64,000 nt of DNA from CALUOB01 sp944322305 (GTDB lineage: Bacteria; Actinomycetota; Coriobacteriia; Coriobacteriales; Coriobacteriaceae). Within the stretch, counting starts at the first letter, position 1. Every line of letters begins with the position of its first letter. Location: NCBI GenBank assembly GCA_963931605.1, contig OZ007031.1, positions 682,001 to 746,000 on the forward strand, in the 5' to 3' direction. A program made the position numbers and the translations under genes. Positions 34,233 through 43,274 of this stretch are shown here, piece after piece. The notes under the pieces were generated by a model. The model saw nothing but the letters and a program-made list of their open reading frames with translations. It ran no database searches and was not told where the DNA came from.

Positions 34233-36263
34233 TTACGCCTCTTCCGCTTCTGCGTCCTTCTCGCGGGCGCGCTCCGCCTCCCAGGCACGCAGCGTATCGT
34301 ATATTCTCTGGGCAACTGATGCAGAAACGCCCTTCACATCGGCGATTTCATCCACCTTCGCGCTGCGTAAACGTTTCATCGATCCAAAATAGCGCATGAG
34401 CGCTTTCTTCCGCGTGGGGCCCACGCCCTCCACCTCGTCGAGCACCGACACGGTCATGGCCTTGTCGCGCAGCTCGCGGTGGAAGGTGATGGCGAAGCGG
34501 TGCGCCTCGTCGCGCACCTGCTTGATGAGGTACAGCGACGCCGAGCCACTCGGCAAGACCACCGGTGTCTCGTCCCACGGGACGAAGATCTCCTCGTCCG
34601 CCTTGGCAAGGCCGCACACCGGGATGTCGAGCCCCAGATCCTCGAGCTGCGTGAGCGCGGCGGTGAGCTGGGGCTTGCCGCCGTCGACCACGAGCAGGTC
34701 GGGCCGGGAGCCGAAGCGCTCGTCGGCCATGCGCTCGGGCGCGTAGCGGCGACCCAGGACCTCCTGCATGGAGAGGAAGTCGTTGGCCTCGCCGGTGACG
34801 CTGCGCACCTTGAAGCGGCGGTACTGGCTCTTGTCGGCCCGGCCGTTGGTGAAGACCACCATGGAGGCCACCGTGAAGTTGCCGTGGATGGTCGAGATGT
34901 CGAAGCACTCGATGCGCAAAGGCGGCGCCGGCAGGGCCAGCGCGCTCTCCAGCTGCAAGAGCGCCTGGTTGGTGCGGTCGTCGGCGTAGCCGGTGCGCAT
35001 CATGTAGCGCATGAGGGCATGGCGGGCGTTGAGCTGCGCCATCTCGAGCAGGCGGCGCTTCTCGCCCCGCTGCGGGCGGTGCAGGCGGCACACGCGGCCG
35101 CGCTTCTCGGCCAGCCAGCCGGCTATGACCTCGGCGTCCTCCAAGTCGACCGAGAGGCACACCTCGGCGGGGATGTCGGAGGTCTCGTCGTAGTAGCGCT
35201 TGAGGAAACCCTCCTGCAGCTCCTCCTCGGGCACGTCCAGCCCTTTGTCCAAGATGAACTCGCAGGTGCGGACCGTGCGGCCCTCGCGCACCACGAACAC
35301 GCACGCGCCGGCGATGGTCTCCTCGCGGTAAAAGCCCACCAGGTCGGCGTCCACGTTTGAGGGAAACACCACCTGCTGGCGGTCGTCCAGCCCGTCGATG
35401 ACCTCCAGGCGGCGCTTGATGCGCGCGGCGCGCTCGAAGTCCAGGTCGGCGGCGGCCTCGGCCATCTGCTCTTTGAGCTCGCGCGCCACGTCGGCGCGGT
35501 GGCCCGAGAGGAACCGCTCCACGGCGCGCACGTTGCCGGCGTACTCCTCGGGGCTCACCATGCCGGCGCAGGCGCCCGGCCCGCGTCCCACGTGGTAGTC
35601 GAAGCAGGGGCGGCCCTTCTGGGCGCATACCAGCTGAATCACATCCGCCTCATCCGGGTGCGCGGCGATGAGGCGGCGCACGCGCTTCCACTCCGCGCAG
35701 GTGGCCGAGCAGATGGGCGTGACCTTGCGCAGGGTGTCGATGGTCTCGCGCGCGGCGCGGCTGTCGGTGTAGGGGCCGAAGTAGCGCGTGCCGCTCTTGT
35801 GCTTCTCGCGCGTGTACTTGATGGCGGGGAAGACGTCGCCTTTGGTGAGGGCGATGAAGGGGTAGCTCTTGTCGTCCTTGTAGTCGACGTTGTAGTAGGG
35901 GCGGTACTGGCCGATAAGCTCGCGCTCGAGCACCAGGGCCTCGTGCTCGTTTTCCACCACGAGGTAGTCGAAGGTCTCGACCACCTGCATCATGAGCGGG
36001 ATCTTCTGGCGCTCGTCGGAAAGCGTCACGTACTGGCGCATGCGGGCGCGCAGGTTCTTGGCCTTGCCCACGTAGACCACCTGGCCGGCGGCGTCCTTCC
36101 ACAGGTAGCAGCCCGGCTCGGTGGGGACGCGCGCCACCTCGGCGGCGAGGCACGCCAGGTGCTCGCGCATGGGCTCGGCGTGGGTGGGGGCCGCAGGCAC
36201 CGGCCCCAGCGGAGAGGAGCCCGCGGCGTGCGAGGAGAGCTGCTCGGTGCGGGAGCGGGCCAT
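34233..36263 (-). CDS. uvrC: Excinuclease ABC subunit C
   Basis: 676 residues. N-terminal GIY-YIG nuclease (GCYLWKDAAGQVVYVGKAKN, ~48-70) makes the 3' incision; UVR motif DLDFERAARIKRRLE (~270-285) contacts UvrB; RNase H-like endonuclease (ECFDISTIHG, LLVVDGGKPQL) makes the 5' incision; two C-terminal helix-hairpin-helix motifs (LDEVEGVGPTRKKAL, ADVKGVSASVAQRI). ATG at 36263 behind GAAAGGAGG. Part of nucleotide excision repair. Confidence 0.96.
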   Translation of the reverse strand: MARSRTEQLSSHAAGSSPLGPVPAAPTHAEPMREHLACLAAEVARVPTEPGCYLWKDAAGQVVYVGKAKNLRARMRQYVTLSDERQKIPLMMQVVETFDYLVVENEHEALVLERELIGQYRPYYNVDYKDDKSYPFIALTKGDVFPAIKYTREKHKSGTRYFGPYTDSRAARETIDTLRKVTPICSATCAEWKRVRRLIAAHPDEADVIQLVCAQKGRPCFDYHVGRGPGACAGMVSPEEYAGNVRAVERFLSGHRADVARELKEQMAEAAADLDFERAARIKRRLEVIDGLDDRQQVVFPSNVDADLVGFYREETIAGACVFVVREGRTVRTCEFILDKGLDVPEEELQEGFLKRYYDETSDIPAEVCLSVDLEDAEVIAGWLAEKRGRVCRLHRPQRGEKRRLLEMAQLNARHALMRYMMRTGYADDRTNQALLQLESALALPAPPLRIECFDISTIHGNFTVASMVVFTNGRADKSQYRRFKVRSVTGEANDFLSMQEVLGRRYAPERMADERFGSRPDLLVVDGGKPQLTAALTQLEDLGLDIPVCGLAKADEEIFVPWDETPVVLPSGSASLYLIKQVRDEAHRFAITFHRELRDKAMTVSVLDEVEGVGPTRKKALMRYFGSMKRLRSAKVDEIADVKGVSASVAQRIYDTLRAWEAERAREKDAEAEEA

Positions 36264-36326
36264 GCGGGCCTCCTTTCAGGCGGGACGGGCGAGAAGAGCG
36301 GACGATGCAGAACGCGAGGGCAACGA

Positions 36327-36400
36327 GGGGGCGGGGCGGGGTAAGAACCCCGCTTTTGCCCGTTATCAAAAGCGGGAACCTTACCCCGCCCCGCCGCCCC
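36327..36400. repeat. Very long GC-rich inverted repeat between murJ and uvrC
   Basis: Arms of ~32 bases (36327-36358 and 36367-36400) with only a few mismatches around an 8-nt loop; inner part AACCCCGCTTTTG. It lies 30 bases after murJ in the direction of transcription and before the uvrC ribosome-binding site. Could terminate murJ or act as a processing site. Confidence 0.8.
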
Positions 36401-36429
36401 GCGAACGGCTTGGCGTTTATCGCAGGTGC

Positions 36430-39027
36430 TTATCGCCTGCCGGAGAAGCGGCCGACGATCGAGCTTATCATACCCGCCTCGGGGAGCTTCAGGGCAACCG
36501 CCGGGCCGAAGGTGACCACCAGCGACACCAAGCCGGCCACCACCACGTAGAGAAGCACCTTGAGCATGGAGACCGAGGCGCCGTTTACCACGAGCGGACC
36601 CGCAAAGGCCTCGAGCGCGGCGAGCACGCCCGCGCCCGCCGCGGCGCCCAGCGCGCCCAGACCCGCGCCGAAGGCAAGGCCGTGGAGCATGCCGCGCAGC
36701 TGCAGGCCATGCAGGCGCCCGCGCATCCACACCAGCGTGCCCGCGCACGACACCACGTAGAAGGCGGTGGTGGAAAGCGCGATGGCCGGCATCCCCCAGC
36801 CTGCCCAAACGCCGCCGGCAAGCGCCACAGCCACCTGAGCCACCGCGCCCAGCACGCACGACACCACGTAGGGCTTCATGTTCATCAGCGCCGAGCAGGC
36901 CTTCTGCATCAGCACGAAGATGCCGTAGAAGGGCAGCGCCGTGGCGAGGAACACCATGTACTCGCTCACGAGCGCCACGCCGTCGAGCGTGAAGCGGCCC
37001 GCGCAGTACACCATGTTGAGCGGCGTGGCGAACACGATGAGGTAGAGCATGAACGGCACGAGGTAGAAGAACATCTGCCCCACGCCCGAGGAGATGCCGC
37101 GGCGCACCGAGTCGTCGTCGCCGCAGGCGGCGTCGCGCGCGAGCTCGGTGTAGAGGGCGGTGGTGATGGGTACGGCCATAAGCGCATACGGTAGTGAGTA
37201 CCACAGGCGCGCGTAGGAGATCACCGCCGCACCCGTCTCGGGCTGCACGGCGAGGGCCGCCGAGTTCTGCACCGAGGCGGTCACGAAGGTGCAGAGCGTG
37301 GCGATGAGCGTGGGAATGCCGAGCGAGAGGGTCTCGCGCAGGGCGGGGTCGCGCAGGTCGATGTGCGGGCGGATGCGGATGCCGTACTTCTTGAGCGCCG
37401 GGATCTGGCAGGCCATCTGGACGAAGACGCCCGCGGTGGTGCCGGCGGCCAGTACCACGATGGCGAGCAGCTGGCTCACGTTCTCAAGCGCGGGGAACGC
37501 CAGGAAGCTCGCGATGACCACCACGTTGTTGAGCACCGGGGCGAAGTTGGACCAGAAGTAGTCGCGGTGGGCGTTGAGCACGCCGGAGAAAACCGACCCC
37601 AGGCCGTAGAAGAGCACCTGCACGGCGAAGAAGCGGAAGAAGAGGACGGCGGTGCCCATCTCCTCCCCGCCGCTCATGAACGACTGCGTCCAGATGAGCG
37701 CGGGGGCGAACACCGTGGCCAGAAGCGAGAGCGCGCCCAGCACCAGAAGCAGGATGCCGAGCAGGTTGCCCACGTAGCGCTCGGCGCCGGCGCGGCCCTT
37801 GTTGCGGCGCACGTCCAGGTACACCGGCAAAAAGGCGGTAACGAGCATGCCGCCCATCACGAGCTCGTAGAGCATGTTGGGCAGGTTGTTGGCAATGGAG
37901 TAGGACGAGGAGAGCAGCGAGGTGCCGAAAACCAGTCCCATGACCCAGGTGCGGATGAAGCCGGTGATGCGGCTCACGATGATGAGGCCGGTCATGAGCG
38001 AGGCCGAGCGGCCTACGCTGGCGTAGTCGCCGCCGCCGAGGACGTCGTCATCGTCCGCGGGGGCGTCAGCGGGCTGCGCGGCAGGCTCGGGGCGTGCAGC
38101 CGGCGCCGGCGTCGGCGCGGCGGAGGCCTCTGCGCGGGCCGACCCGCCGAACGCGGGCGCCGGGCGAGAAGCGCGCTGAGCGGGGCCGCCTTCGGGCACC
38201 GACGCGGACGAGGCCGGCTCGGCGTCCGCCGCGAGCCCGGCTGCCTCGAACGCGGCGCGCGTGAACGCGAAGGTGTCCGCCGGCGAGGGCGCTACGCCCA
38301 CGTCGGGCACGGTGGCCTGAACGGCGGAGTCAGCCGCCGTGCGGCGGCGCGGCAGGTCGGAAGAGCCAGCGGCCGCAGCGGCACCGGAGCGCAGAGGCGT
38401 CCAAGAGTCAGTGGCGCTGGGGGCAGCGGCAGGGGCCTCCGGAGCCGGGCCGGCGTTGCGCGCGGCAGGGCGGGACGCCGGTGCAGACGGCGCCGGGGCG
38501 ACCTTCTCGGCCGCGGGCGCGGCGACTGGGGCGGCCGTGGAAGCGCGACCGTCCGCGCGCAGCGGAGCCCATGCGTCCGTCTCGGACGCAGCGACCGCGC
38601 GCACCGGGATGGAACCGGTCTCGGAAAGCGAGTACGAGCCGAACGACGGGAAGGAGTCCGTGCGCTCGGCGGGGTGGCTGCTCTCCCCCGCCGCGGGAGT
38701 GGCGGAAGCAGCAGGCGCAGCCGGCGCCGGGCGGCGACCGGACGGCGCAGCGGGCGCAGCCGGGGCGGCCGGTGCCGGGCGGCGACCTGCGGGCATGGTG
38801 CTCGGGTGCGGCGCGGAAGCATCTGTCTGCGGCGGCGTCACGCGGCCGGCAGGTGCCACACCCTTGGGCGCGCGGCTTGCGGCCGCCGCCACGAACATGG
38901 CGGTGGTATCCGGCGGAATGGGACGCGAAGCCGGCGGCTCGTAGGCCGGGCGCTTATCGCCCGCCGCGCCGCCTGTGTTCTTTCCGGCAAAATGCGCCCC
39001 CCGCGGACGCCCTTCCTGCGTGCTCAC
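36430..39027 (-). CDS. murJ: Lipid II flippase MurJ with long Ala/Pro N-terminal extension
   Basis: 865 residues; start GTG at 39027 behind GAAGGAG. Residues ~1-335 are low-complexity, mainly Ala, Pro, Ser, Arg, with recurring short motifs (GRRPAPAAPA twice; TDSW/DAWAPLR). The core (~336-865) has about 14 membrane helices and the MurJ signature SRITGFIRTWVMG at its start. It moves lipid II across the membrane for peptidoglycan synthesis. Mycobacterial MurJ has a C-terminal cytosolic regulatory extension; here the added region is N-terminal and would also be cytosolic. Confidence 0.9.
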   Translation of the reverse strand: MSTQEGRPRGAHFAGKNTGGAAGDKRPAYEPPASRPIPPDTTAMFVAAAASRAPKGVAPAGRVTPPQTDASAPHPSTMPAGRRPAPAAPAAPAAPSGRRPAPAAPAASATPAAGESSHPAERTDSFPSFGSYSLSETGSIPVRAVAASETDAWAPLRADGRASTAAPVAAPAAEKVAPAPSAPASRPAARNAGPAPEAPAAAPSATDSWTPLRSGAAAAAGSSDLPRRRTAADSAVQATVPDVGVAPSPADTFAFTRAAFEAAGLAADAEPASSASVPEGGPAQRASRPAPAFGGSARAEASAAPTPAPAARPEPAAQPADAPADDDDVLGGGDYASVGRSASLMTGLIIVSRITGFIRTWVMGLVFGTSLLSSSYSIANNLPNMLYELVMGGMLVTAFLPVYLDVRRNKGRAGAERYVGNLLGILLLVLGALSLLATVFAPALIWTQSFMSGGEEMGTAVLFFRFFAVQVLFYGLGSVFSGVLNAHRDYFWSNFAPVLNNVVVIASFLAFPALENVSQLLAIVVLAAGTTAGVFVQMACQIPALKKYGIRIRPHIDLRDPALRETLSLGIPTLIATLCTFVTASVQNSAALAVQPETGAAVISYARLWYSLPYALMAVPITTALYTELARDAACGDDDSVRRGISSGVGQMFFYLVPFMLYLIVFATPLNMVYCAGRFTLDGVALVSEYMVFLATALPFYGIFVLMQKACSALMNMKPYVVSCVLGAVAQVAVALAGGVWAGWGMPAIALSTTAFYVVSCAGTLVWMRGRLHGLQLRGMLHGLAFGAGLGALGAAAGAGVLAALEAFAGPLVVNGASVSMLKVLLYVVVAGLVSLVVTFGPAVALKLPEAGMISSIVGRFSGRR

Positions 39028-39200
39028 GTGCTGCTCCTTCGCCTATAGCTTGGCCGCGGCAAGCGCCGGGCCGATGCATACCGATTGCGCCCCCCCAAGG
39101 GAGCATGGGCTATGGTAGCAGCCTTTACGCGCAAAGCGCCAAACCCCATAAACACCTAACAGCCCGGCTGGGCGTCCGAACAACGGGACGGGCCGGCGCC

Positions 39201-39692
39201 TCAGCGCGCGGTGATGTCGGCCAGGGTTGCCTCGCAAAAACCGACCAAATCGCCGGGCGCCACCTCAAGCTGCAGACCGCGGCGGCCGCCGGAGACCATG
39301 ATCGTGTCAAAAAGCTCGGCCGTCTCGTCCACCAGCGTGGTAAAACGTTTTTTCATTCCCACGGGCGAACAGCCGCCGCGCACGTACCCGGTAAGGCCCA
39401 GCAGGTCGCGCACGTGCACCATCGCCAGGGACTTCTCGCCCGCCGCGCGCGCCGCCGCTTTGAGGTCGAGCTCGGAGGCCACCGGGATGCAGCACACCAC
39501 GTGGTTGCCCGACGGCGCCTCGGTCACCAGCGTTTTGAACACCTGGTCGGGGTCCTCGCCCAGCTGGGCGGCAACGTGCACGCCCGAGAGGTCGCTCTCG
39601 TCCACCTCGTAGGCGTGGGGCGTGTAGGCTATGTGCGCGCGCTCGAGCTCGCGCATGGCGTTGGTCTTCTTGTCCTGCTTGGCCTTGGGCAT
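39201..39692 (-). CDS. ybaK: Cys-tRNA(Pro) deacylase YbaK
   Basis: 163 residues, full family length. YbaK/EbsC fold: HAYEVDESDLSGVHVAAQLG, catalytic-site lysine in QVFKTLV, substrate loop GYVRGGCSPVGMKK. Hydrolyses Cys-tRNA(Pro) made in error by ProRS. ATG at 39692 behind GGGGGAGGAG. Followed by 170 non-coding bases, then murJ. Confidence 0.93.
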   Translation of the reverse strand: MPKAKQDKKTNAMRELERAHIAYTPHAYEVDESDLSGVHVAAQLGEDPDQVFKTLVTEAPSGNHVVCCIPVASELDLKAAARAAGEKSLAMVHVRDLLGLTGYVRGGCSPVGMKKRFTTLVDETAELFDTIMVSGGRRGLQLEVAPGDLVGFCEATLADITAR

Positions 39693-39722
39693 GGGCTCCT
39701 CCCCCGTTGATGCATGGGGCTA

Positions 39723-40337
39723 TTATCCCGCAACCACCGTCTGCACGGGCTGGTCGTGTGCCTCCAACGCACCCAGCGCCGCCAAGCTCTCAACCTGCTG
39801 CACGGCAAAACAGATGCCAACCGTTGCTCCGGCAAAGCTTTGCAGAAAGGCGTCGTAGTACCCGCCGCCCGCGCCCAGCCGGTTGCCGGCAACGTCAAAC
39901 GCCAAGCCCGGCACCACGGCCAAGGCGTCCGAACCCAGCTGGGCGGGGTCGATCTCGCGCGCAGGGTCAGCAGGCGGCTCATCGAGCCCCAAAGAGCTGC
40001 GCTCCAGACCTTCCAGCGTGTCGACGCGGTACCAGCGCAAGGTACGCGGACCGGAGCAACGCGGCAGAACAACGGACTTGCCCTCAGCAAGCGCCCGCTG
40101 AACGATGCCGCGCGTGTCAGCCTCGGCGCCCACGGAAAGGTAGGTAAGGATACAGGAGGCGCGCTTCCACGCGTCAAGCGAGAAGAGCTGTGCGCGGATC
40201 GAGGCGCAGGCGCTGATCCATGCGTCCGCCGGCATGCCCTCGCGCGCCGACTTCATCTCTGCACGCAAACAAGCCTTTGCATCGGCGGTACGCGCCTGCG
40301 CCGGCCCGTTAACCAGCTCGTTCTCCCCACGAAACAT
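39723..40337 (-). CDS. 5-formyltetrahydrofolate cyclo-ligase
   Basis: 204 residues from the ATG at 40337; the frame runs further upstream but without family similarity and through a hairpin. Substrate-binding GLDEPP and the C-terminal ATP/Mg site RLGAGGGYYDAFL are clear, with ATP-binding basic residues near AEMKSAREGM. Converts 5-formyl-THF to methenyl-THF using ATP. 30 bases upstream of ybaK, same strand, probably one transcript. Confidence 0.92.
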   Translation of the reverse strand: MFRGENELVNGPAQARTADAKACLRAEMKSAREGMPADAWISACASIRAQLFSLDAWKRASCILTYLSVGAEADTRGIVQRALAEGKSVVLPRCSGPRTLRWYRVDTLEGLERSSLGLDEPPADPAREIDPAQLGSDALAVVPGLAFDVAGNRLGAGGGYYDAFLQSFAGATVGICFAVQQVESLAALGALEAHDQPVQTVVAG

Positions 40338-40373
40338 GTGCAACCCTTTTACTCCCCCGGCTTGTACCCCTGT

Positions 40374-40402
40374 GCCCGCTTGGCGCTCAACCCCAAGCGG
40401 GC
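40374..40402 (-). other. Leader hairpin of the cyclo-ligase gene
   Basis: 10-bp perfect stem GCCCGCTTGG/CCAAGCGGGC in the presumed 5' leader, 37 bases before the start codon, without a U-run. Confidence 0.5.
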
Positions 40403-40928
40403 CATCTAGTATCCCCTTTTTACCTGCAAAGGCAATAACTTGTTCGCACAGCGGAACAACCCTGTACCATACCCCGCAACGCGGCAAAGGCCGCGACGGA
40501 AATGGCTTGATTTACGCGCGAGTTTAGTTGCACAAGCGTTTTCAGTCATCGCGGCGTATATGTATGGCTTGCTATTTGATAAATCTGTCATTTAGTGTTG
40601 CAGCTTAAGAAGGATATAGGCGGTGGTAAGGTGCGCTTCCGCGCAGAATCTACAATCCGTCAACAAATCTCAGTAAGGGAAAGCTGCCGGTTGCATACGC
40701 CTCAGGCCCGCCATCTCTTTAGGGACGCCGTCAACAACAAGCGAGACCGTGGCGGCAAGCGCTTCCCATGCTAAAAGCTGACGCCGCGACGCACAAAGGA
40801 CCGGCTGTCTTTCGCGGAAGCGGCTGTTCTGCGCAGGTGAGGCCTACAAAAGCAACGAGTCCGCAGAAGAGCGTTAACCCCCGCTCGCTGCGCGTATATT
40901 CAGCTGGTCGCAACAATGACATGGCGCG
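40403..40928. other. Gene-free stretch, no clear content
   Basis: About 525 bases upstream of the cyclo-ligase gene. Short antisense frames exist but none has family resemblance, a ribosome-binding site or a supportive codon pattern. I also looked for tRNA, SRP RNA, 6S, tmRNA and RNase P landmarks and saw none. Confidence 0.5.
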
Positions 40929-41040
40929 TTCGGTTAACCGCGATAAGGGCATGGTGCTCCCATTTTGCCGCGATGTCCGCGGGTAAGCCTTCGGTTGATC
41001 GCGATAACAGCAGGCAAATTCCCGTTGGTCGCTCAAACCG
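40929..41040. repeat. CGGTT-nn-CGCGATAA repeats, 30.5-bp step
   Basis: TTCGGTTAACCGCGATAA (40929) and TTCGGTTGATCGCGATAA (40990) are 61 bp apart, with weaker copies in the middle and at ~41021 (CCGTTGGTCGCTC). Opposite orientation to the array at 24.7-25.0 kb, same core. Confidence 0.75.
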
Positions 41041-41340
41041 CACGCAATTCTCGAATTTCCGGGAGTTAGCTGCTTTTTGAGCGGGCAACTGATTCCGCCG
41101 TGACGTTTCCGCGACCAACCGAGAGCTTAGAGGACATACCAGCGGTTAACCGGAGAAGACGGCCGCCCCTTGCCCGCTGTTTTCACAGCTAAGCGAAATG
41201 CGACGGCCGTTCCTACCCGCCATTCTCGCAAATAACCGAAGGCGACGACCCCTACCCGTCATTCTCGCGACCAACCGGAGGAAGCGCCCCCTTCCCCTAC
41301 CTGCTGTTCTCGCGGCCAAGCCAGCGGGACGCCAACCAAC
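41041..41340. repeat. Second repeat block, ~39-45-bp units
   Basis: Units start at 41174, 41217, 41256 and 41301 with CCGYCATTCTCGCGACCAAC-like sequence and end CCCCTAC. Upstream 41041-41160 holds further single boxes (TTTCCGCGACCAACCGAG at ~41105) and the half hairpin TTTCCGGGAGTTAGCTGC. Ends just before the MBL-fold gene. Confidence 0.7.
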
Positions 41341-41441
41341 CATGCTAAGCAGCGCCCAACCTGCCGGCCGCAACCCTCGTCCGTCGCAGCGCCGCCCGCA
41401 AGGTGCATAATGGCACCAAGCGCACAGCCAAAGGAGCACGC

Positions 41442-42104
41442 ATGGACATCTCAGCCGTCACCAACCGCATCCGCGTTATCACCCACAGCGCCATCCGCAT
41501 CGAAAGCGCCACAGGCGCCGCAGTGTATTTCGATCCCTTCCAGCTCACCGAGAAAGACGCCGCCCACGATGCCGCCGCGGTGTTTGTCACGCACGCGCAC
41601 TTCGACCACTTCTCGCCCGAGGACATCGCACGCGTAGCGCGCCCGGACACCGTGGTGGTAGCGCCCGCGAGCATGGCGGAAAGCGTAGCGAAGCTGAGCC
41701 TTCCCACCCGGCTCATGCGCGCCGGCGAGCGCGCAACCGTTGCCGACATGACCGTTGAGGCCGTGAGCGCCTACAACACCGACCCCGCGCGGCTCGACAA
41801 GCACCCGCGCGCGAACGGCTGGCTCGGGTACGTGATCTGCATGGATGGTGCGCGCATCTACGTTGCCGGCGACACCGACCAGAACGCTGAGAACGAGCAG
41901 GTGAGCTGCGATGTGGCGCTCGTGCCCGTCGGAGGCACGTACACCATGGATCCGGCGCAGGCGGCGGCGTTTGTGAACGCCATCCACCCGCGCGCGGCCA
42001 TCCCCACGCACTACGGGACGATCGTAGGCACCGACGCTGACGCGGACGCGTTCGCCGCAGGCGTTAACGCCGAGGTGATCGTTACCAAGAAACGCGAACG
42101 CTAA
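41442..42104 (+). CDS. MBL-fold metal-dependent hydrolase (UPF0173/UlaG-like)
   Basis: 220 residues from the ATG at 41442, with AAAGGAG seven bases upstream; a longer frame starts inside the repeat block. Metallo-beta-lactamase fold: metal-binding VTHAHFDHFS, later Asp in YVAGDTDQN and His in IPTHYGTIVG. Soluble, no signal peptide. Family members are general hydrolases of unknown substrate or L-ascorbate-6P lactonases; no sugar genes nearby, so the substrate is unassigned. Confidence 0.85.
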   Translation: MDISAVTNRIRVITHSAIRIESATGAAVYFDPFQLTEKDAAHDAAAVFVTHAHFDHFSPEDIARVARPDTVVVAPASMAESVAKLSLPTRLMRAGERATVADMTVEAVSAYNTDPARLDKHPRANGWLGYVICMDGARIYVAGDTDQNAENEQVSCDVALVPVGGTYTMDPAQAAAFVNAIHPRAAIPTHYGTIVGTDADADAFAAGVNAEVIVTKKRER

Positions 42105-42219
42105 GAAGCGGTCGGCGCAAGCAACGCCGTCAGAGCGCCGCAGCGGGCTTTGCGCCGCGCACTCCAGCTGCGCGCGATGATACTGAGCGGCGGTGCTCCC
42201 GCTGCACAAACACCGCGTG

Positions 42220-42630
42220 CTACACCGTGGCACCCCGCTTGCGCGGGCGCTTGGCAAGCGAAAACGCGTGGGACTCCTCGACCCAGCCCATGAGCTCGTC
42301 GTCGATGTCCTCCGCGCGTTCCACCAGCACATGATGCGTCCAACGGTGGGGATACGGCTCCGTTACGATGGCGATCCGCGGCGACTCCTTGCGGTACGCC
42401 AAGCCAAAGGTCACGATAAGGCAGCGTTCCTGCCAGTCGCGGCGCCGGCGCACGGGCAGGGACGCCCACGCAAAACCGTAACGGTCCGTGAACGTGATCT
42501 GCGTCTTTTGCACGCGCACGTCAACGTCGCCGCAGCGCTCGTTGACGCGTTGCTCAAACACCTGGTACACGGGCAGCATCTCCGGTATCCGCGTGAAAAA
42601 ACGGACAAGCGCATCGTTGTCAGCGTACAT
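42220..42630 (-). CDS. DUF5655 domain protein
   Basis: 136 residues using the ATG at 42630, which has GGGAGGG seven bases upstream; the ATG at 42636 touches that site and is less likely. Conserved blocks RVQKTQITFTDRYGFAW, LPVRRR, VTFGLAYRKESPRI, PYPHRWTHHV and DDELMGWVEESHAF are characteristic of the DUF5655 family as I know it. Cytosolic; function unknown. Convergent with the MBL-fold gene. Confidence 0.75.
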   Translation of the reverse strand: MYADNDALVRFFTRIPEMLPVYQVFEQRVNERCGDVDVRVQKTQITFTDRYGFAWASLPVRRRRDWQERCLIVTFGLAYRKESPRIAIVTEPYPHRWTHHVLVERAEDIDDELMGWVEESHAFSLAKRPRKRGATV

Positions 42631-42691
42631 CGGCATCCCTCCCTGGCAAGCCCTCCAGTGCGGCGGCAGCGCGGCACTCATCCGACGCCTG

Positions 42692-42979
42692 TCAGCAGCT
42701 GCCCGTCACGCTCGCCGGCATATCACGCTTTGGAAACATCTCGTCAAGCATCGCGTCATACATAAGGGCATGATCCCATAGATCATCGGCGGGCACACTC
42801 GCTTCAAGCCCGTTTTGCGCCGCCAATCGGCCAGCGAGCCCAAAGCCCTCACGAGTGAGCTTGAGCCCAGCCTTGCGATTGGCTTCAGAACAGCAAGCAA
42901 CCTCTCCACGCTTGCAGGGTGCCTCAATACACAATCGCAATACACCCCCACTACTAAACCCGCTAACGCAACGATGCAA
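42692..42979 (-). CDS. Unrecognised ORF or gene remnant
   Basis: 95-residue frame whose second half (from KAGLKLTREGFGLAGR to DHALMYDAMLDEMF) has the composition of a real protein end, while the first half does not. No start signal and no family recognised. It may be the 3' remnant of a decayed gene; equally it could be chance. Confidence 0.25.
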   Translation of the reverse strand: MHRCVSGFSSGGVLRLCIEAPCKRGEVACCSEANRKAGLKLTREGFGLAGRLAAQNGLEASVPADDLWDHALMYDAMLDEMFPKRDMPASVTGSC

Positions 42980-43123
42980 ATATCTGTACCCTGCCCAAGT
43001 ATACGCGTGACGGATAGCCAGACAACGCGTAGGGCAAGCGGATGCGAAGCCTCTATCCGGGACTGCATTGGGCTACACCGTCATGCCAGTAGACATCAAA
43101 CAGTTCCATAAGACCGTGTGCGC

Positions 43124-43210
43124 ATGCGCTACGAGCGGGCTCTCCTGCTGCTCGCAGCAGCTGTCTTGGTTGCGTTTGATCTGCTGACGCACGTTATCGT
43201 GTTCTGCTAG
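43124..43210 (+). CDS. Possible 28-residue hydrophobic peptide
   Basis: ATG at 43124 to TAG at 43210 encodes a single membrane-spanning stretch (RALLLLAAAVLVAFDLL) with a basic/aromatic N-terminus. No good ribosome-binding site. The size and hydrophobicity match type I toxin-like or other membrane micropeptides, and a minus-strand RNA terminator faces it at 43240-43274. Speculative. Confidence 0.3.
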   Translation: MRYERALLLLAAAVLVAFDLLTHVIVFC

Positions 43211-43239
43211 CCAGAGCACGCCGGTAATGCCTGACGCAC

Positions 43240-43274
43240 AAAAGAACAGCCGCCTTTAGCGGAGACGGCTGCTC
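43240..43274 (-). terminator. Minus-strand terminator, possible small RNA end
   Basis: On the minus strand GAGCAGCCGTCTCCGC pairs with the following GCGGCTGTTC and TTTT follows. There is no upstream gene within 280 bases on that strand, so it may end a small RNA beginning near 43370, where TATACT (43375-43380) and TTCGAT (43396-43401) sit 15 bp apart. Confidence 0.5.

Noticed and set aside
42706..43111. Overlapping ORFs on both strands at 42.7-43.1 kb as real genes
   Set aside because: Several frames overlap with none supported by a ribosome-binding site or family; only one is listed, as a possible remnant.
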